NCBI RefSeq assembly: GCF_009725235.1
Contig: NZ_WJFC01000024.1
Coordinates: forward strand, 1-64,000
DNA: 64,000 bases
Reading direction: 5' to 3'
DNA from: Scytonema sp. UIC 10036
Lineage (GTDB): Bacteria > Cyanobacteriota > Cyanobacteriia > Cyanobacteriales > Nostocaceae
In this document: piece after piece, positions 34,833 to 43,893 of the stretch
How positions within the stretch are numbered: the stretch's first letter is position 1
Layout: every line of letters begins with the position of its first letter
Notes under the pieces: model-generated
Seen by the model: the letters and a program-made list of their open reading frames with translations, nothing else
The model's database searches: none
What the model was told of the DNA's origin: nothing
Program-made: the position numbers and the translations under genes

Positions 34833-36322
34833 CCGATCGCTGGTAACATTTGTGCAAATTCTCGACGAAATACTAAATCGCTGTATTCTTGCCACTCTTT
34901 TTTAAGACTTGGGGATAACTGTTGTAATGTCGCCTGTTGGACGCGAACCATGAAGGGACGACGAAAATGTTCGTATTTTTCAAAGGCTTGAGTTATGGCT
35001 TGCGTGTTATCCCAACCCTTCTCTGTTGCAACGTTAGCAATTAAAGTTGCAATGACTAACGCATCTTCAAGCCCTTGATTTGCTCCTTGTGCTATGAAGG
35101 GAGGCATTCCATGGGCTGCATCACCAACCAAGACCACTCGTCCCGAACTCCAAGGTGGTTGAATTTTGATAAGATTGTCTTGTGTATCGATAGAAGCAGC
35201 GCTGGGAAGTTGTAAGGAATCCGTAATACTAGCATGGTGGACGTAGTACGGGCGTTGTCGCATATTGTCAGGAGTAGATATGCTTACGAGCTGTTTGAGA
35301 ACATCGGGGTAGCCAGCGTTCTCCAGTGCAGGTAAGGCTATGTCAATTAAAGATTTGCCAGATTTTCCTTGTAATATATCTAGAGGCAAAGCAATATGTA
35401 TGAGGTATCCAGTTGGACCGTTAGGTCTCTGAAACATAATCATCCTTGGCACTTCCCTACGGAAATCTTCTCCAGAAATTTCATCATTACGGATTGTGAC
35501 AAGAGGTGACCCTTGGAAAAAACTTTCTTCTAGCGCTGACTTTAGATTGTCTGGAATGTCAATAATTTGACTACAGGCAATTGCTGCAAACCCAGAATAT
35601 TTTGGTTTTGCAAAAGCAGAGTATGGACTATCTTTGTAAAGAATTTGGCGAACCGTAGAATTGATTCCATCGGCGGCAATGATGAGTTTTGCTCGGAAAG
35701 ATTTTGTTTCAAATTGTTGTGTTTCTCCATTTTGAGGCTGGTTCTCTTCCGGTTTCTGTTCTTCAGACCAGTGTGCATAAGGATTGGCTTCTATCCTTGT
35801 ATCGGAGACACAATCTACCCGAATATACCCAGTCTCCGATTCATCCTCTATATTGATACATCGATGATTGGGGCGAACTCGGTCTTCGGGAAGTAATTGT
35901 CTGAGGGTTGTTTGCAAATTATACCAACTAATTGATGTTCGACCCTCTCCATACTCTTTAAACCAATCATCATAACTCAGAGAAAACGATGAGATTCGCT
36001 CTCCGCGCAAATTCTTTTGTACCCATTCGCGTGTAGCTTTTGCAGGCTGTGTTCCTGGAGTTGTCTTGACAGTCTCCTCGTTAGGTGGCTTGGGATTCAA
36101 AAATCGATTACCAACTTCTTTGATTTGTTCGTAAGCTACAGAATCTAAATATTTCAGAGCTTTTAATCCATTGGGGAGAAGATCCACCGTTTGACCGACT
36201 TGACGAAAAGCGCGAGTTTGATCGACAACTAACAGATTTTCAACTCCTCGCTTGCGTAAGCCGATGGCAGTTGCCAATCCAACAGGTCCAGCACCAATGA
36301 CAACAACGTCGAGCTTCTCCAT
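34823..36322 (-). CDS. FAD-dependent aromatic-ring-type monooxygenase
   Basis: The protein begins MEKLDVVVIGAGPVGLATA (GxGxxG for FAD), has the middle DG motif LIIAADGINSTVRQ and the late GDAAHGMPPFIAQGANQGLE motif. These three fingerprints define PHBH/UbiH-type flavin monooxygenases. The length of about 499 residues is a little longer than typical because of an insertion rich in Glu/Gln (about 185-215). ATG 36322 was chosen; an ATG at 36343 adds seven residues. The substrate is unknown. It is divergent from nudC. Confidence 0.88.
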   Translation of the reverse strand: MEKLDVVVIGAGPVGLATAIGLRKRGVENLLVVDQTRAFRQVGQTVDLLPNGLKALKYLDSVAYEQIKEVGNRFLNPKPPNEETVKTTPGTQPAKATREWVQKNLRGERISSFSLSYDDWFKEYGEGRTSISWYNLQTTLRQLLPEDRVRPNHRCINIEDESETGYIRVDCVSDTRIEANPYAHWSEEQKPEENQPQNGETQQFETKSFRAKLIIAADGINSTVRQILYKDSPYSAFAKPKYSGFAAIACSQIIDIPDNLKSALEESFFQGSPLVTIRNDEISGEDFRREVPRMIMFQRPNGPTGYLIHIALPLDILQGKSGKSLIDIALPALENAGYPDVLKQLVSISTPDNMRQRPYYVHHASITDSLQLPSAASIDTQDNLIKIQPPWSSGRVVLVGDAAHGMPPFIAQGANQGLEDALVIATLIANVATEKGWDNTQAITQAFEKYEHFRRPFMVRVQQATLQQLSPSLKKEWQEYSDLVFRREFAQMLPAIGDK

Positions 36323-36430
36323 AAAAGGAATCCCGTTATGCATTTCAATTTTTATATCTTAACTGCTGTTATAGCAATTTTCAGGGCATTGCTCATAGTG
36401 CTAGGATCGGAGTAATGGCGTTCTAGTGAT

Positions 36431-37246
36431 ATGCAGCGAACTTTCATCCCTGGCATTATTCCACCTCTAGTAGAATCCGAACCCTCTTTGTGGTTCGCGT
36501 TTGTTGGCAACAAGTTATTAATCCGTTCTGAAGGGACAGTTAGCCACATTCCCAGGTTTGTCAGTTTAGCAGAAATTGGTTTGAAGGCACTGCGATCGCA
36601 ATTCCTCGGTACTCTTGATGGCATTGGGTGTTACTCAGCCGAACTGCCCAAGGATTCTATCATCCCTGATAGTTTGAGGTTAATGGGACTGCGGGAATTG
36701 TATGGAAGCTTGGATGAGGACTTGTATGCAGTATGTGGTCGCGCCGTTCAGATTATGGAATGGGATCGTACCCACCAGTACTGCGGTCATTGCGCGACAC
36801 CTACAGTTCAATTAGCACATGAGCGTGCCAAGCGTTGCCCTAAATGCGAGTTAGTAAATTATCCGCGCCTCTCACCTGCAATGATTGTTCTTGTCTCGCG
36901 GGGTGAAGAAGTATTATTAGCTCGTGCGCCTCGGTTTCCACCGGGTATGTACAGCATACTGGCTGGATTTGTGGAACCAGGAGAATCATTAGAAGAAACA
37001 GTGGTGCGAGAAGTCCGAGAGGAAGTAGGGATTGAGGTCAAAGATATTCGCTATTTTGGCTCGCAACCCTGGCCATTTCCCAACTCACTAATGATTGGAT
37101 TTACTGCAACTTATGCAAGTGGTGATATCGTCATCGAACCCCAGGAGTTAGTCGATGCTGCTTGGTTTAGTAAATATAACCTACCGCAGATTCCTCCCAA
37201 GCCAAGTATTGCTCGAAAACTCCTCGACTGGTTTGTTTCAACTTAA
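36431..37246 (+). CDS. nudC: NADH pyrophosphatase NudC
   Basis: This 271-residue Nudix hydrolase has a zinc ribbon (YCGHC and RCPKCELVNYPRLSP) and a full Nudix box (GFVEPGESLEETVVREVREE, then VGI). The SQPWPFPNSLMIGF motif after the box is the NudC signature. It hydrolyses NAD(H) and can remove NAD caps from RNA. All catalytic glutamates are present. The gene is divergent from the monooxygenase, 108 bp away. Confidence 0.93.
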   Translation: MQRTFIPGIIPPLVESEPSLWFAFVGNKLLIRSEGTVSHIPRFVSLAEIGLKALRSQFLGTLDGIGCYSAELPKDSIIPDSLRLMGLRELYGSLDEDLYAVCGRAVQIMEWDRTHQYCGHCATPTVQLAHERAKRCPKCELVNYPRLSPAMIVLVSRGEEVLLARAPRFPPGMYSILAGFVEPGESLEETVVREVREEVGIEVKDIRYFGSQPWPFPNSLMIGFTATYASGDIVIEPQELVDAAWFSKYNLPQIPPKPSIARKLLDWFVST

Positions 37247-37501
37247 TAAACTGCGATCTCCATGATATAAATTCACTCCCACTGCCAGAAAAACAAAACC
37301 CCCAAAATCTCATAACTGCATTACTGCATAGAAGAATATGGGGGGTGGGTTAGGTACAGTCATATTAATGATAATCAGACCACTGCATGAAAACAGCATG
37401 AGGAAATAGTGAGAAAAATCTCATGATGTATAAGAAACTTTTTGATACCGTGTACTGTATATCTATTGTTTTTTATATTTGTGCTTTTACCAACTATAAC
37501 C

Positions 37502-37783
37502 ATGAATTCACAAGCATATCTTTCGCAATCCAAAAATTCTTCTTATGAGACAGAATTGATTCAACAAGAAGACCAGTGTTTGTTGTACGAGAGGTTTTGC
37601 GTTGTTGCTAGAAATACTGAAGACGGAAGTTATTATGTTGGACGTATTCAAGTAAATGCAATTCAGCCTGATTATTTTTGTTGGTGTCATGCCTGTCAAC
37701 AGTTGAATCTCAGGATTTCGGTATATGGCTACCTATCCAAATCTAATGATGATAACAAGATACCGTTGTTAGTTATCAAATAA
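37502..37783 (+). CDS. Small protein of unknown function
   Basis: The product is 93 residues from ATG 37502 (113 from a TTG at 37442, which would add a hydrophobic leader). A CWCHACQQLNLRI stretch with closely spaced Cys and His may bind metal. No family was recognised. It is flanked by nudC and a leftward gene. Confidence 0.4.
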   Translation: MNSQAYLSQSKNSSYETELIQQEDQCLLYERFCVVARNTEDGSYYVGRIQVNAIQPDYFCWCHACQQLNLRISVYGYLSKSNDDNKIPLLVIK

Positions 37784-37843
37784 CCAAAAGTTAGTCACAG
37801 CCCGTGCTTTGCACATAGTGTGGCAGAGACTAAGCTGGTTTGT

Positions 37844-38800
37844 TTATTCGAGTCTCAAACTAGAATTTTTGAGTTTAACTTGATTAAAACCTTCAATACC
37901 CTGCAATCCACCCGTATGAACGGCGACGATTGTAATATTGTGATGGAAAAATCCTTTTTTTGCCAAATCGAAAATACCAAAAAACATTTTTCCAGTGTAA
38001 ATTGGATCGAGAGCAATAGAGTATTTTCGTTTAAAGTCATTGACAAAATCAATTAATTCTGGCTTCCATTTGGCATAGCCACCAAAACAGTAATCATCGG
38101 TGATTTGCCAATTTTGGCAGCGTAAATTATCTTGCGTGTCAAGCAATCTTTGCACGTCATTTTTCAAAAAATTTCCTTTTAATGCTGAAAACCCAATAAT
38201 ATATTGATCTGAATCAGCAGCCGCAACAATACCAGCTAAAGTACAACCCGTACCACACGCCGTACAAAAATAATCAGGTCGAACTAGCATTTGTGAATGA
38301 ACTTCGTCAACAGTTTCTCTACAGCCGTGCAAAGCTAAAGTATTCGAGCCGCCTGATGGCAAAAAATAAACATTACCAAATTCTTTTTTTATCTGTTGAA
38401 AAATCAAACTTTCATCGCGAAACTCAGAGCGGCTGACAAAGAGCAATTTCATTCCACACTTTTCGGCAAAATCAAGTGTTGTGTTGAGGGGTTCGGTACG
38501 TTCACCGCGAATAATACCGATGGTTTTAATGCCCACATATTTTCCCACGACAGCCGTAGCGTAGATATGATTTGAGAAGGCACCCCCGAATGTAACAAGC
38601 CGTGGAAATCCTAACTCTTTGATTTTCAAGCAATTGTATTTCAGTTTCCGGAATTTATTACCTGATACTGAAGAATTTAGCAAATCATCTCTTTTAATCA
38701 AAAGCCTAATTTTAGCTTCTGTTAGCGTTTCGTCAAAAATTTCCTGAATTGGGCTGACAGGTACATTAAAAAAATTGGCGACTGTTTCTGAGGAAGTCAT
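37844..38800 (-). CDS. PLP enzyme, ACC deaminase / D-cysteine desulfhydrase family
   Basis: This 318-residue fold-type II PLP enzyme has its Schiff-base lysine in SVSGNKFRKLKYN (Lys49). Other motifs are TFGGAFSNHIYATA (cofactor contact), LPSGGSNTLALHGCRE and CTACGTGCTLAGIVAAA (phosphate-binding Gly/Thr-rich loop). The family cleaves either 1-aminocyclopropane-1-carboxylate or D-cysteine; residues that distinguish them were not resolved, but desulfhydrase activity is commoner outside rhizobia-type bacteria. It starts 2 nt after the stop of the thioredoxin-like gene, so the two form an operon. Confidence 0.87.
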   Translation of the reverse strand: MTSSETVANFFNVPVSPIQEIFDETLTEAKIRLLIKRDDLLNSSVSGNKFRKLKYNCLKIKELGFPRLVTFGGAFSNHIYATAVVGKYVGIKTIGIIRGERTEPLNTTLDFAEKCGMKLLFVSRSEFRDESLIFQQIKKEFGNVYFLPSGGSNTLALHGCRETVDEVHSQMLVRPDYFCTACGTGCTLAGIVAAADSDQYIIGFSALKGNFLKNDVQRLLDTQDNLRCQNWQITDDYCFGGYAKWKPELIDFVNDFKRKYSIALDPIYTGKMFFGIFDLAKKGFFHHNITIVAVHTGGLQGIEGFNQVKLKNSSLRLE

Positions 38801-38802
38801 AT

Positions 38803-40071
38803 TTAGCGGATACCCTCATTATCGATCGCACTGTAAATGTCGATAGGCGCGAGTCCCAACCAAGGATCGCTACTGGGAGTCAAAAACAGTTCGGCGTAAA
38901 CTTTTTCATTTAATGAATCCACATAGCTTGTTTGGTTACCTTGTACAAACCATTGATGAATTTGCCTGTGCAGGATATACTCATTTCTAACTGTATCAAG
39001 AGCCATTGCCGCTTCAAAATTACGAATCAGGTTTGATAGCTCCTGTGGATTTTTAGCAGACTGAAACTTTTTATCACCGATTAAGGCAATGCTGTTTTTA
39101 TCCAGTTTGGCAGACTCTGTGTAAAGTTGGGCGATTCTGCTCCAAGTTGCTCGATCTGTTATTTCTAAAGGAGTGCTTGGATTTTCAGTGCTTTGTGGCT
39201 GGAGATTGTTTAGTATTGGACTTTCCACTCTCATTTTTGAGACTGCTACCGTACCTGCTACTGTAGCATTGGGAGTTTCGCTTTCATTACTAGGAGATGC
39301 AACTAACCGGGGTGGAGACTGGATACCCAGTTTCGCTAAATCTGCTGTCCATTGGTTTTGGAGAGTGGTGAGGCGATCGCTATGGTATTGTCGTAAAAAA
39401 GCTTCGCGTTGGGAACTGTTACGTTTGCTGTATTCCTTTGCTGCGACTTCCCCTTGCTGGAGGCGATCGAGAAAAGCTTTTGGTCCGTATAGCCCTGGAA
39501 TTGCATCAATGGGACGACCCGAACTATCTAAGATGTAATGAATGCTATTACCTGTAATTGTGCGTTCTAGTTTGCGCCCGTCACCAAAATCAATCGTTAC
39601 TTTAGGAACGGGACGAACTGATTGCCAATGTAGAATAAAGTTTTCTCTTAATAACTTGGAAATTTCCGCGTTGGGATATAGTGCGACTCTAAAAAACCTG
39701 CTGTTGGCGCAGCTGAGATCTGTGTCCAAGTTACCCAGCAACCTCAAAGATAGGATTGGTTTACCGCTAGCTGTTGCGGCGGCTTTCGCTTTTTCCAGAT
39801 CGGTGTACCAGTAAAGCTGAGAAGCATAGCAATCCTTTTGCTGACAGAGTGAATCTAAAGCCTGACGGATTTGCACGTTAGCAGAATTTAATTCATTGGC
39901 ATGAGATTTGAGAAATATTTCCAATCCCGTTTGACCTTGTTGTCGCAGCGTCGCAACTTCTTCAGATAGTTTAGACGTTTTTAATATAGGAGTTTGAGTA
40001 TAAGCTATTTGCGAAATACCGACACTTACTAGCATCAGTACAAATGGAATTTGAAAAAGATTGGTTTTCAT
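38803..40071 (-). CDS. Exported thioredoxin-fold-like protein
   Basis: This 422-residue protein has a signal peptide (FQIPFVLMLVSVGISQIAY). An internal region KAKAAATASGKPILSLRLLG then LSCANSRFFRVALYPN and ENFILHW resembles the thioredoxin-like DUF255/SSP411 pattern, but there is no CxxC pair. The C-terminal third (Asn/Ser-rich, then an alpha-helical WSRIAQLYTESAKLDKNS) has no recognised fold. It probably acts in the periplasm. It is co-transcribed with the PLP enzyme gene. Confidence 0.6.
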   Translation of the reverse strand: MKTNLFQIPFVLMLVSVGISQIAYTQTPILKTSKLSEEVATLRQQGQTGLEIFLKSHANELNSANVQIRQALDSLCQQKDCYASQLYWYTDLEKAKAAATASGKPILSLRLLGNLDTDLSCANSRFFRVALYPNAEISKLLRENFILHWQSVRPVPKVTIDFGDGRKLERTITGNSIHYILDSSGRPIDAIPGLYGPKAFLDRLQQGEVAAKEYSKRNSSQREAFLRQYHSDRLTTLQNQWTADLAKLGIQSPPRLVASPSNESETPNATVAGTVAVSKMRVESPILNNLQPQSTENPSTPLEITDRATWSRIAQLYTESAKLDKNSIALIGDKKFQSAKNPQELSNLIRNFEAAMALDTVRNEYILHRQIHQWFVQGNQTSYVDSLNEKVYAELFLTPSSDPWLGLAPIDIYSAIDNEGIR

Positions 40072-40172
40072 AATAGAAACGACAAAAGAGCCAATTTTGA
40101 CCTACTTTCTCCAAGATTAACATGAAGATTCGGAAACAACTGTATGTTCTACATCTCTTCATAGTAGGGTTT

Positions 40173-40309
40173 CAATACTTGTCGGTTAAGCCTAAAAATA
40201 CGAAAACACGTAGGTTGGGTTGAGGAACGAAACCCAACATTTATCAGCATTTGTTGGGTTTCGCGCTTCGCTCTACCCAACCTACAATTTCCTTATCCGA
40301 GCAGTATTG
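40173..40309. mobile_element. MITE family 1, copy D, with 10-bp target duplication
   Basis: The 137-bp element starts CAATACTTGTCGGTTAAGCC and ends CCGAGCAGTATTG. The perfect direct repeat AGTAGGGTTT flanks it (40163-40172 and 40310-40319). It is the most complete copy in forward orientation. Confidence 0.93.
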
Positions 40310-40466
40310 AGTAGGGTTTGAGAAATGGAATCAAATTCTTTGAATTCTATCTTGACTGTAGTAACTGAGTACCCTAATGGGTAATCCTTTATTTTATTTC
40401 TGGAATTGAGAGTAAATCTACAGAAGTTAGTTATTGTCAAATTCAACTAATACTTCTCTACGATAG

Positions 40467-40733
40467 ATGAACAGTATCACACAAACAACTCTTCCCACTC
40501 TAAAAAATGGTAATTCTGGTGTAGCCGTCAAAATTTTGCAACGGTTGTTAATGTTTCAAAGTATCAGTGTTCCCAGATTATTTCTGAAAATTGATGGCAA
40601 TTTCGGTCAAGCAACAGAAGCTGCTGTGAAAGATTTTCAAAAAAGCAGAGGATTATCTGTAGATGGAGTGGTCGGACTCAAAACTTGGCAAGAACTGAGT
40701 GCTTTACCTGGTGATGGAGAAGAAACTTTGTAA
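40467..40733 (+). CDS. Peptidoglycan-binding domain protein (PG_binding_1)
   Basis: This 88-residue protein made of a single PGB-1 domain matches LKNGNSGVAVKILQRLLMF, IDGNFGQATEAAVKDFQKSR and GLSVDGVVGLKTWQELS. Such domains anchor proteins to cell-wall glycan. There is no signal peptide or catalytic domain, so it may be an accessory or relic module. A hairpin follows. Confidence 0.85.
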   Translation: MNSITQTTLPTLKNGNSGVAVKILQRLLMFQSISVPRLFLKIDGNFGQATEAAVKDFQKSRGLSVDGVVGLKTWQELSALPGDGEETL

Positions 40734-40746
40734 GTAAAACAAGTAG

Positions 40747-40766
40747 GGGCGCAATGCCTTGCGCCC
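40747..40766. terminator. GGGCGCAA hairpin
   Basis: GGGCGCAA-TGCC-TTGCGCCC forms an 8-bp stem in a small intergenic repeat, between convergent genes. No T-run follows, so it may be a mobile palindrome rather than a true terminator. Confidence 0.45.
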
Positions 40767-40811
40767 TTATAAAAAATGTGGTTTATTTAGATAACAACTA
40801 TTGCGATATCA

Positions 40812-41279
40812 TCAAATCCTAGTTTTCAGTTGAGGTTTTGATGTTTGTCTGAGTTTTTGTATATCTGTTTTATCCCAACCAGCCCATATATTAATATCAG
40901 TACGGTTGCCTTTCAATTTGTTACAAGCCCTACAAAGCAGGATAAAGTTATTTGTCGTGTTGGTTGTGTAGCCCCAAAGCTCATCGGGATCTGTTGGAGT
41001 CTTTTTGGGTGTCAAGGGTTTGACATGATCTATAGTATATGGATTGTCTTCAGTAAAAAGACATCGACACTTTTTGTTAAAACAGCGATTTCCTTGAATT
41101 TTTATTTGCTCTTGAATCCACTTGTCATAAGTTCCAGATACTTTTAACTGGTGATACAAAGAACGAGGCGAACACTGTTCGTTCCATCTTTGATTAGTTT
41201 CTTCAATACCATTTATTGCTGTTTCCGATCTTTTTTGAATTTCATATAGCTCTTTTCTCAGTTGACTGATACTTTTCAT
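40812..41279 (-). CDS. HNH endonuclease, third gene of a cassette
   Basis: This 155-residue protein has an HNH module: paired cysteines CFNKKCRC, catalytic TIDHVKPLTP (the DH pair), a middle NTTNNFILLCRAC (Asn and zinc Cys) and the end NKLKGNRTD. HNH nucleases of this size act on DNA as parts of defence, homing or restriction systems. The ATG lies inside the preceding gene's stop (ATGA, 4 bp), giving strict coupling. The N-terminal 60 residues form a helical region of unknown function. Confidence 0.8.
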   Translation of the reverse strand: MKSISQLRKELYEIQKRSETAINGIEETNQRWNEQCSPRSLYHQLKVSGTYDKWIQEQIKIQGNRCFNKKCRCLFTEDNPYTIDHVKPLTPKKTPTDPDELWGYTTNTTNNFILLCRACNKLKGNRTDINIWAGWDKTDIQKLRQTSKPQLKTRI

Positions 41280-41731
41280 AAAGTCCCTCCAACACTTTGC
41301 AAGAATTCTTCTCTCTCCTTTGAAGATAGTGAATCCGCGTACTCTTGCATAGTTTGATAATGCCCTTCTATTGCATCAGATATCATCTGTATTGCTTGTG
41401 TAGATTTTCTACAAATCTCTGAATATCTTTTATTAAAATTATCAATTTGATTTTCAACTTCTGCAACTTCAGGTGAATTAACTATTTGCTGAAACTCCAG
41501 AGCAGAAGATGGTCTTCTCAACTTTTCCAACAAACCTTCAAGTAGTAATGCGTTTCTATGTTGAAGCCGTAGTGAATTCTTCAATGTATGTTCAATTCTT
41601 TTGACTACACCTTGACAAACGTAAGTATGCTCTTTATTAGCCTTGGTGTACATAACACCAACTGTTAGCTTTTTAGCTAAATAATTTGAGCATCCTAATG
41701 ACTTTAATTGTTTTCTCGTGATAGTTTTCAT
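41276..41731 (-). CDS. Unknown protein, second gene of HNH cassette
   Basis: This 151-residue protein begins TRKQLKSLGCSNYLAKKLT, which resembles a small DNA-binding helix pair, followed by a long helical region (LEFQQIVNSPEVAEVENQID, and so on). No family was recognised. It overlaps the HNH gene by 4 bp and lies 24 nt after the coiled-coil gene, so the three are one transcription unit. Possible roles are specificity subunit or adaptor; nothing in the sequence decides. Confidence 0.6.
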   Translation of the reverse strand: MKTITRKQLKSLGCSNYLAKKLTVGVMYTKANKEHTYVCQGVVKRIEHTLKNSLRLQHRNALLLEGLLEKLRRPSSALEFQQIVNSPEVAEVENQIDNFNKRYSEICRKSTQAIQMISDAIEGHYQTMQEYADSLSSKEREEFLQSVGGTL

Positions 41732-41755
41732 AAAATTCTGTATAACTGTCTGAAT

Positions 41756-42674
41756 CTAGCCAATGTCTAAAATCTTCTTGATTTCATTTGGGATATATTT
41801 TATGGTAGAGATTATAAAATTTCTTATTTTTACTAATGTCTGGTTTTGATATTCTGCTATATCTCTTAGTTGCTCGTTTTCCTCTATTAAGATTTCACTT
41901 CCCTCTTTGAGCTTGTTAATAGCTTGAAGATTTTCATTTAAAGTCTTTTGATGTATTTCAATTTGTTTTTCTTGTCTGATAATTTCTTGCTTTTGGTCTT
42001 CAAGTGTTTTTCTTTGCTCGTTAATTCTTTCTTGCTGTTGTTCGAGTTCTTTTTGGTTGATTTCAATTTGCTTTCGGTCTTTTCTAATTTGTTCCTCAAG
42101 AGCAGCTAATGTTTCATTAAGAGTGACAATACTCTTATCTCGCATGGTCACAAGACCTTTCTGATAAGCTTGCTGTCTTTGACGAGTTTTCGTCTCTGGA
42201 CCCGCAAAAGATGCCAATCTCAATGATAATTCGTTCCATTCTTCTTGAGAAAAGACTTTGAGAACATCCTCAACTGTGACTGATGGCGATTGTGCGATCG
42301 CTCGTTCAACATCTGCCATCGTCCAACCCAAGGACACGCGGAGAACTTTTTTACGCTCTGTATCCAGTTTGATAATAAATTTTAGCTCTTGCTTGTGCGT
42401 TCCAGTCACCGCTTCACACCCCCCAATACTTATCGTCAACAATCATCTGTAGTAGCAGATTCAACGAGCAAACTTTTTGTTCCGGACGACTTCTGCTTAA
42501 TTCACCAATTAATTTTTCTGAGGTCAGAAACCCACCAATACCATCATGATTGGTTAATCTGCGTCCATTGGGAAAACCTAGCAGCCTATGATTAGGAAGA
42601 ATTATACCAATCATACTGGTCTGCCTGGTATTTTGCGATCGCGACAAGATAAGCAAATCAGTTTTACTCATCAT
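41756..42674 (-). pseudogene. Coiled-coil protein, interrupted by a frameshift at a G6 run
   Basis: Two overlapping frames read as one protein if one G is removed from the run of six (42419-42424). The upstream part is MMSKTDLLILSRSQNTRQTS and on to VDDKYWG; the downstream part is CEAVTGTHKQELKFIIKLD and on. The fused product is about 305 residues: an N-terminal globular domain (about 1-190, with IGELSRSRPEQ and VEDVLKVFSQEEW) and a long coiled coil (KELEQQQERINEQRKTLEDQ and similar) ending near a membrane-like or helical tail. It starts the cassette that ends in the HNH nuclease. The run may be a real switch, a mutation or a read error. The start is ATG 42674 or 42671. Confidence 0.6.
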
Positions 42675-42820
42675 CAAAAATTTGATTTTCCCAAAGTGAA
42701 ACAATATGTAGCTTTAGGTGCTGATTAGCCGCGAGAAAAAATTAGCGATCTGGAAACTCAAAGTCCCTAATATATGCTATGATCGTAGACCACGTAAAGC
42801 GTTGTAAAAAACAGTTTATG

Positions 42821-43111
42821 AAGCAAGTCATATTACCAGAAGTTCTCACCCTAGAAGAAGTTTCGGAATATTTACGTTTGCCAATGGAAACTTTACAGCG
42901 TCAAGCCTTACAAGGAAAGCTTCCCGGTCGTCAAATTGAAAACGAATGGAGGTTTTTGAAAGTTGCAATTGATGATTGGTTGCGTGCTCAAAATAGTCGT
43001 TCTACCCTACTTCAACAAGCAGGGGCTTTTGCAGATGATACATCTCTTGCTCAATTGAGAACAAGTATTTATGAAGCGCGAGGACGTTCTGAAGTCGATG
43101 AGTCATTATAA
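42821..43111 (+). CDS. Excisionase-type HTH antitoxin
   Basis: This 96-residue protein from ATG 42821 (MKQVILPEVLTLEEVSEYLR) has the HTH_17/excisionase fold: LTLEEVSEYLRLPMETLQRQ and LPGRQIENEWRFLKVAIDDW. It lies 5 nt before a VapC gene and is likely its antitoxin. The frame is open from 42779, but the upstream residues do not look like part of the domain. Confidence 0.8.
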   Translation, partial: KQVILPEVLTLEEVSEYLRLPMETLQRQALQGKLPGRQIENEWRFLKVAIDDWLRAQNSRSTLLQQAGAFADDTSLAQLRTSIYEARGRSEVDESL

Positions 43112-43116
43112 CGTAA

Positions 43117-43536
43117 ATGTATTTGCTTGATACTGATACTCTAACCCACCTTTATGCTGGAAACACGAATGTTATTGCTAGGTTGAATGCTGTTGAAACT
43201 TCAGAGGTGGGAATTACCATTATTACAAAAGCAGAAATGCTGCGCGGGCGTATTGAGTATCTGATTAAAGCAGAAAATAGTGAAAGTTTATTAAGGGCGC
43301 AAGAGTTTTTGTTTCGCACAGAAGAATTCTTAGCAGAACTTTTAATTGTTCCCATCAGTCAAAGCGCAGCAGATGAATTTGAGCGTTTGCGTATAGTATC
43401 AAAACTACGCAAAATTGGACGAGCTGATTTGTTAATTGCGAGTATCTCCTTAGCCAATAGAGCTACATTAGTGACACGGAATATCAGACATTTTCAACAA
43501 ATTCCTGGATTACGGGTTGTAAATTGGGTTGATTGA
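43117..43536 (+). CDS. PIN-domain VapC-type toxin
   Basis: This 139-residue PIN ribonuclease begins MYLLDTDTLTHLYAG, with Asp5 and Asp7. It has ITKAEMLRGRIEYL (conserved Glu), RADLLIASISLANRATLVTR (Asp) and NIRHFQQIPGLRVVNW. All catalytic acids are present, so it appears active. It is partnered by the excisionase-type HTH protein encoded 5 nt upstream. Confidence 0.9.
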   Translation: MYLLDTDTLTHLYAGNTNVIARLNAVETSEVGITIITKAEMLRGRIEYLIKAENSESLLRAQEFLFRTEEFLAELLIVPISQSAADEFERLRIVSKLRKIGRADLLIASISLANRATLVTRNIRHFQQIPGLRVVNWVD

Positions 43537-43540
43537 AATA

Positions 43541-43591
43541 TAATACTGTTTTGTCTAGTATTTTGCGCTCGCGACAATATGAGCAAAGAAG
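43541..43591 (-). repeat. Short duplicate of the coiled-coil gene N-terminus
   Basis: Read leftward, one frame gives LLILSRAQNTRQNSII, close to LLILSRSQNTRQTSMIG of the coiled-coil gene (DNA match near 42611-42661). Only about 17 codons remain. It is either a paralogue fragment or a local partial duplication flanking the HTH/VapC pair. Confidence 0.55.
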
Positions 43592-43678
43592 AAACAGAGG
43601 TTGGTGTCATAGTTCGACTACCATTTACTCCGGTAAAGGCTCGTTAAAATCATCAGGGACTGTAAACTCTCCGGCGCA

Positions 43679-43816
43679 AAGACCAGTATTCTGGTTCTAA
43701 TTGATGCAGAAACCCTAGCATGGTTTCAAACGCAAGGAAAAGATTATGAAAAACGGATAGCTACAGCATTAATACTTATGCAGAAGCACATAAGTATTAA
43801 TGTGGCGAAAGATTAA
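43679..43816 (+). pseudogene. BrnA-like antitoxin, C-terminal remnant
   Basis: A 45-codon frame reads ILVLIDAETLAWFQTQGKDY, then EKRIATAL, the C-terminal ribbon-helix-helix of BrnA/DUF4415 proteins. The end has shifted: a different frame gives TYAEAHKY, the usual final residues. No N-terminus or BrnT-like toxin was found. The region 43537-43893 otherwise holds only debris. Confidence 0.65.
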
Positions 43817-43893
43817 CGTGGTAGGCAAGCAACAGATAGCTCTGTATTGTAAACTAGTCATAAAAGTACTTTCAAAAAAAATGTATTTTCTTT

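Noticed and set aside
37442..37501. TTG start adding a hydrophobic leader to the small protein at 37502
   Set aside because: No ribosome-binding site precedes it, so the ATG at 37502 was preferred, though the longer form cannot be excluded.
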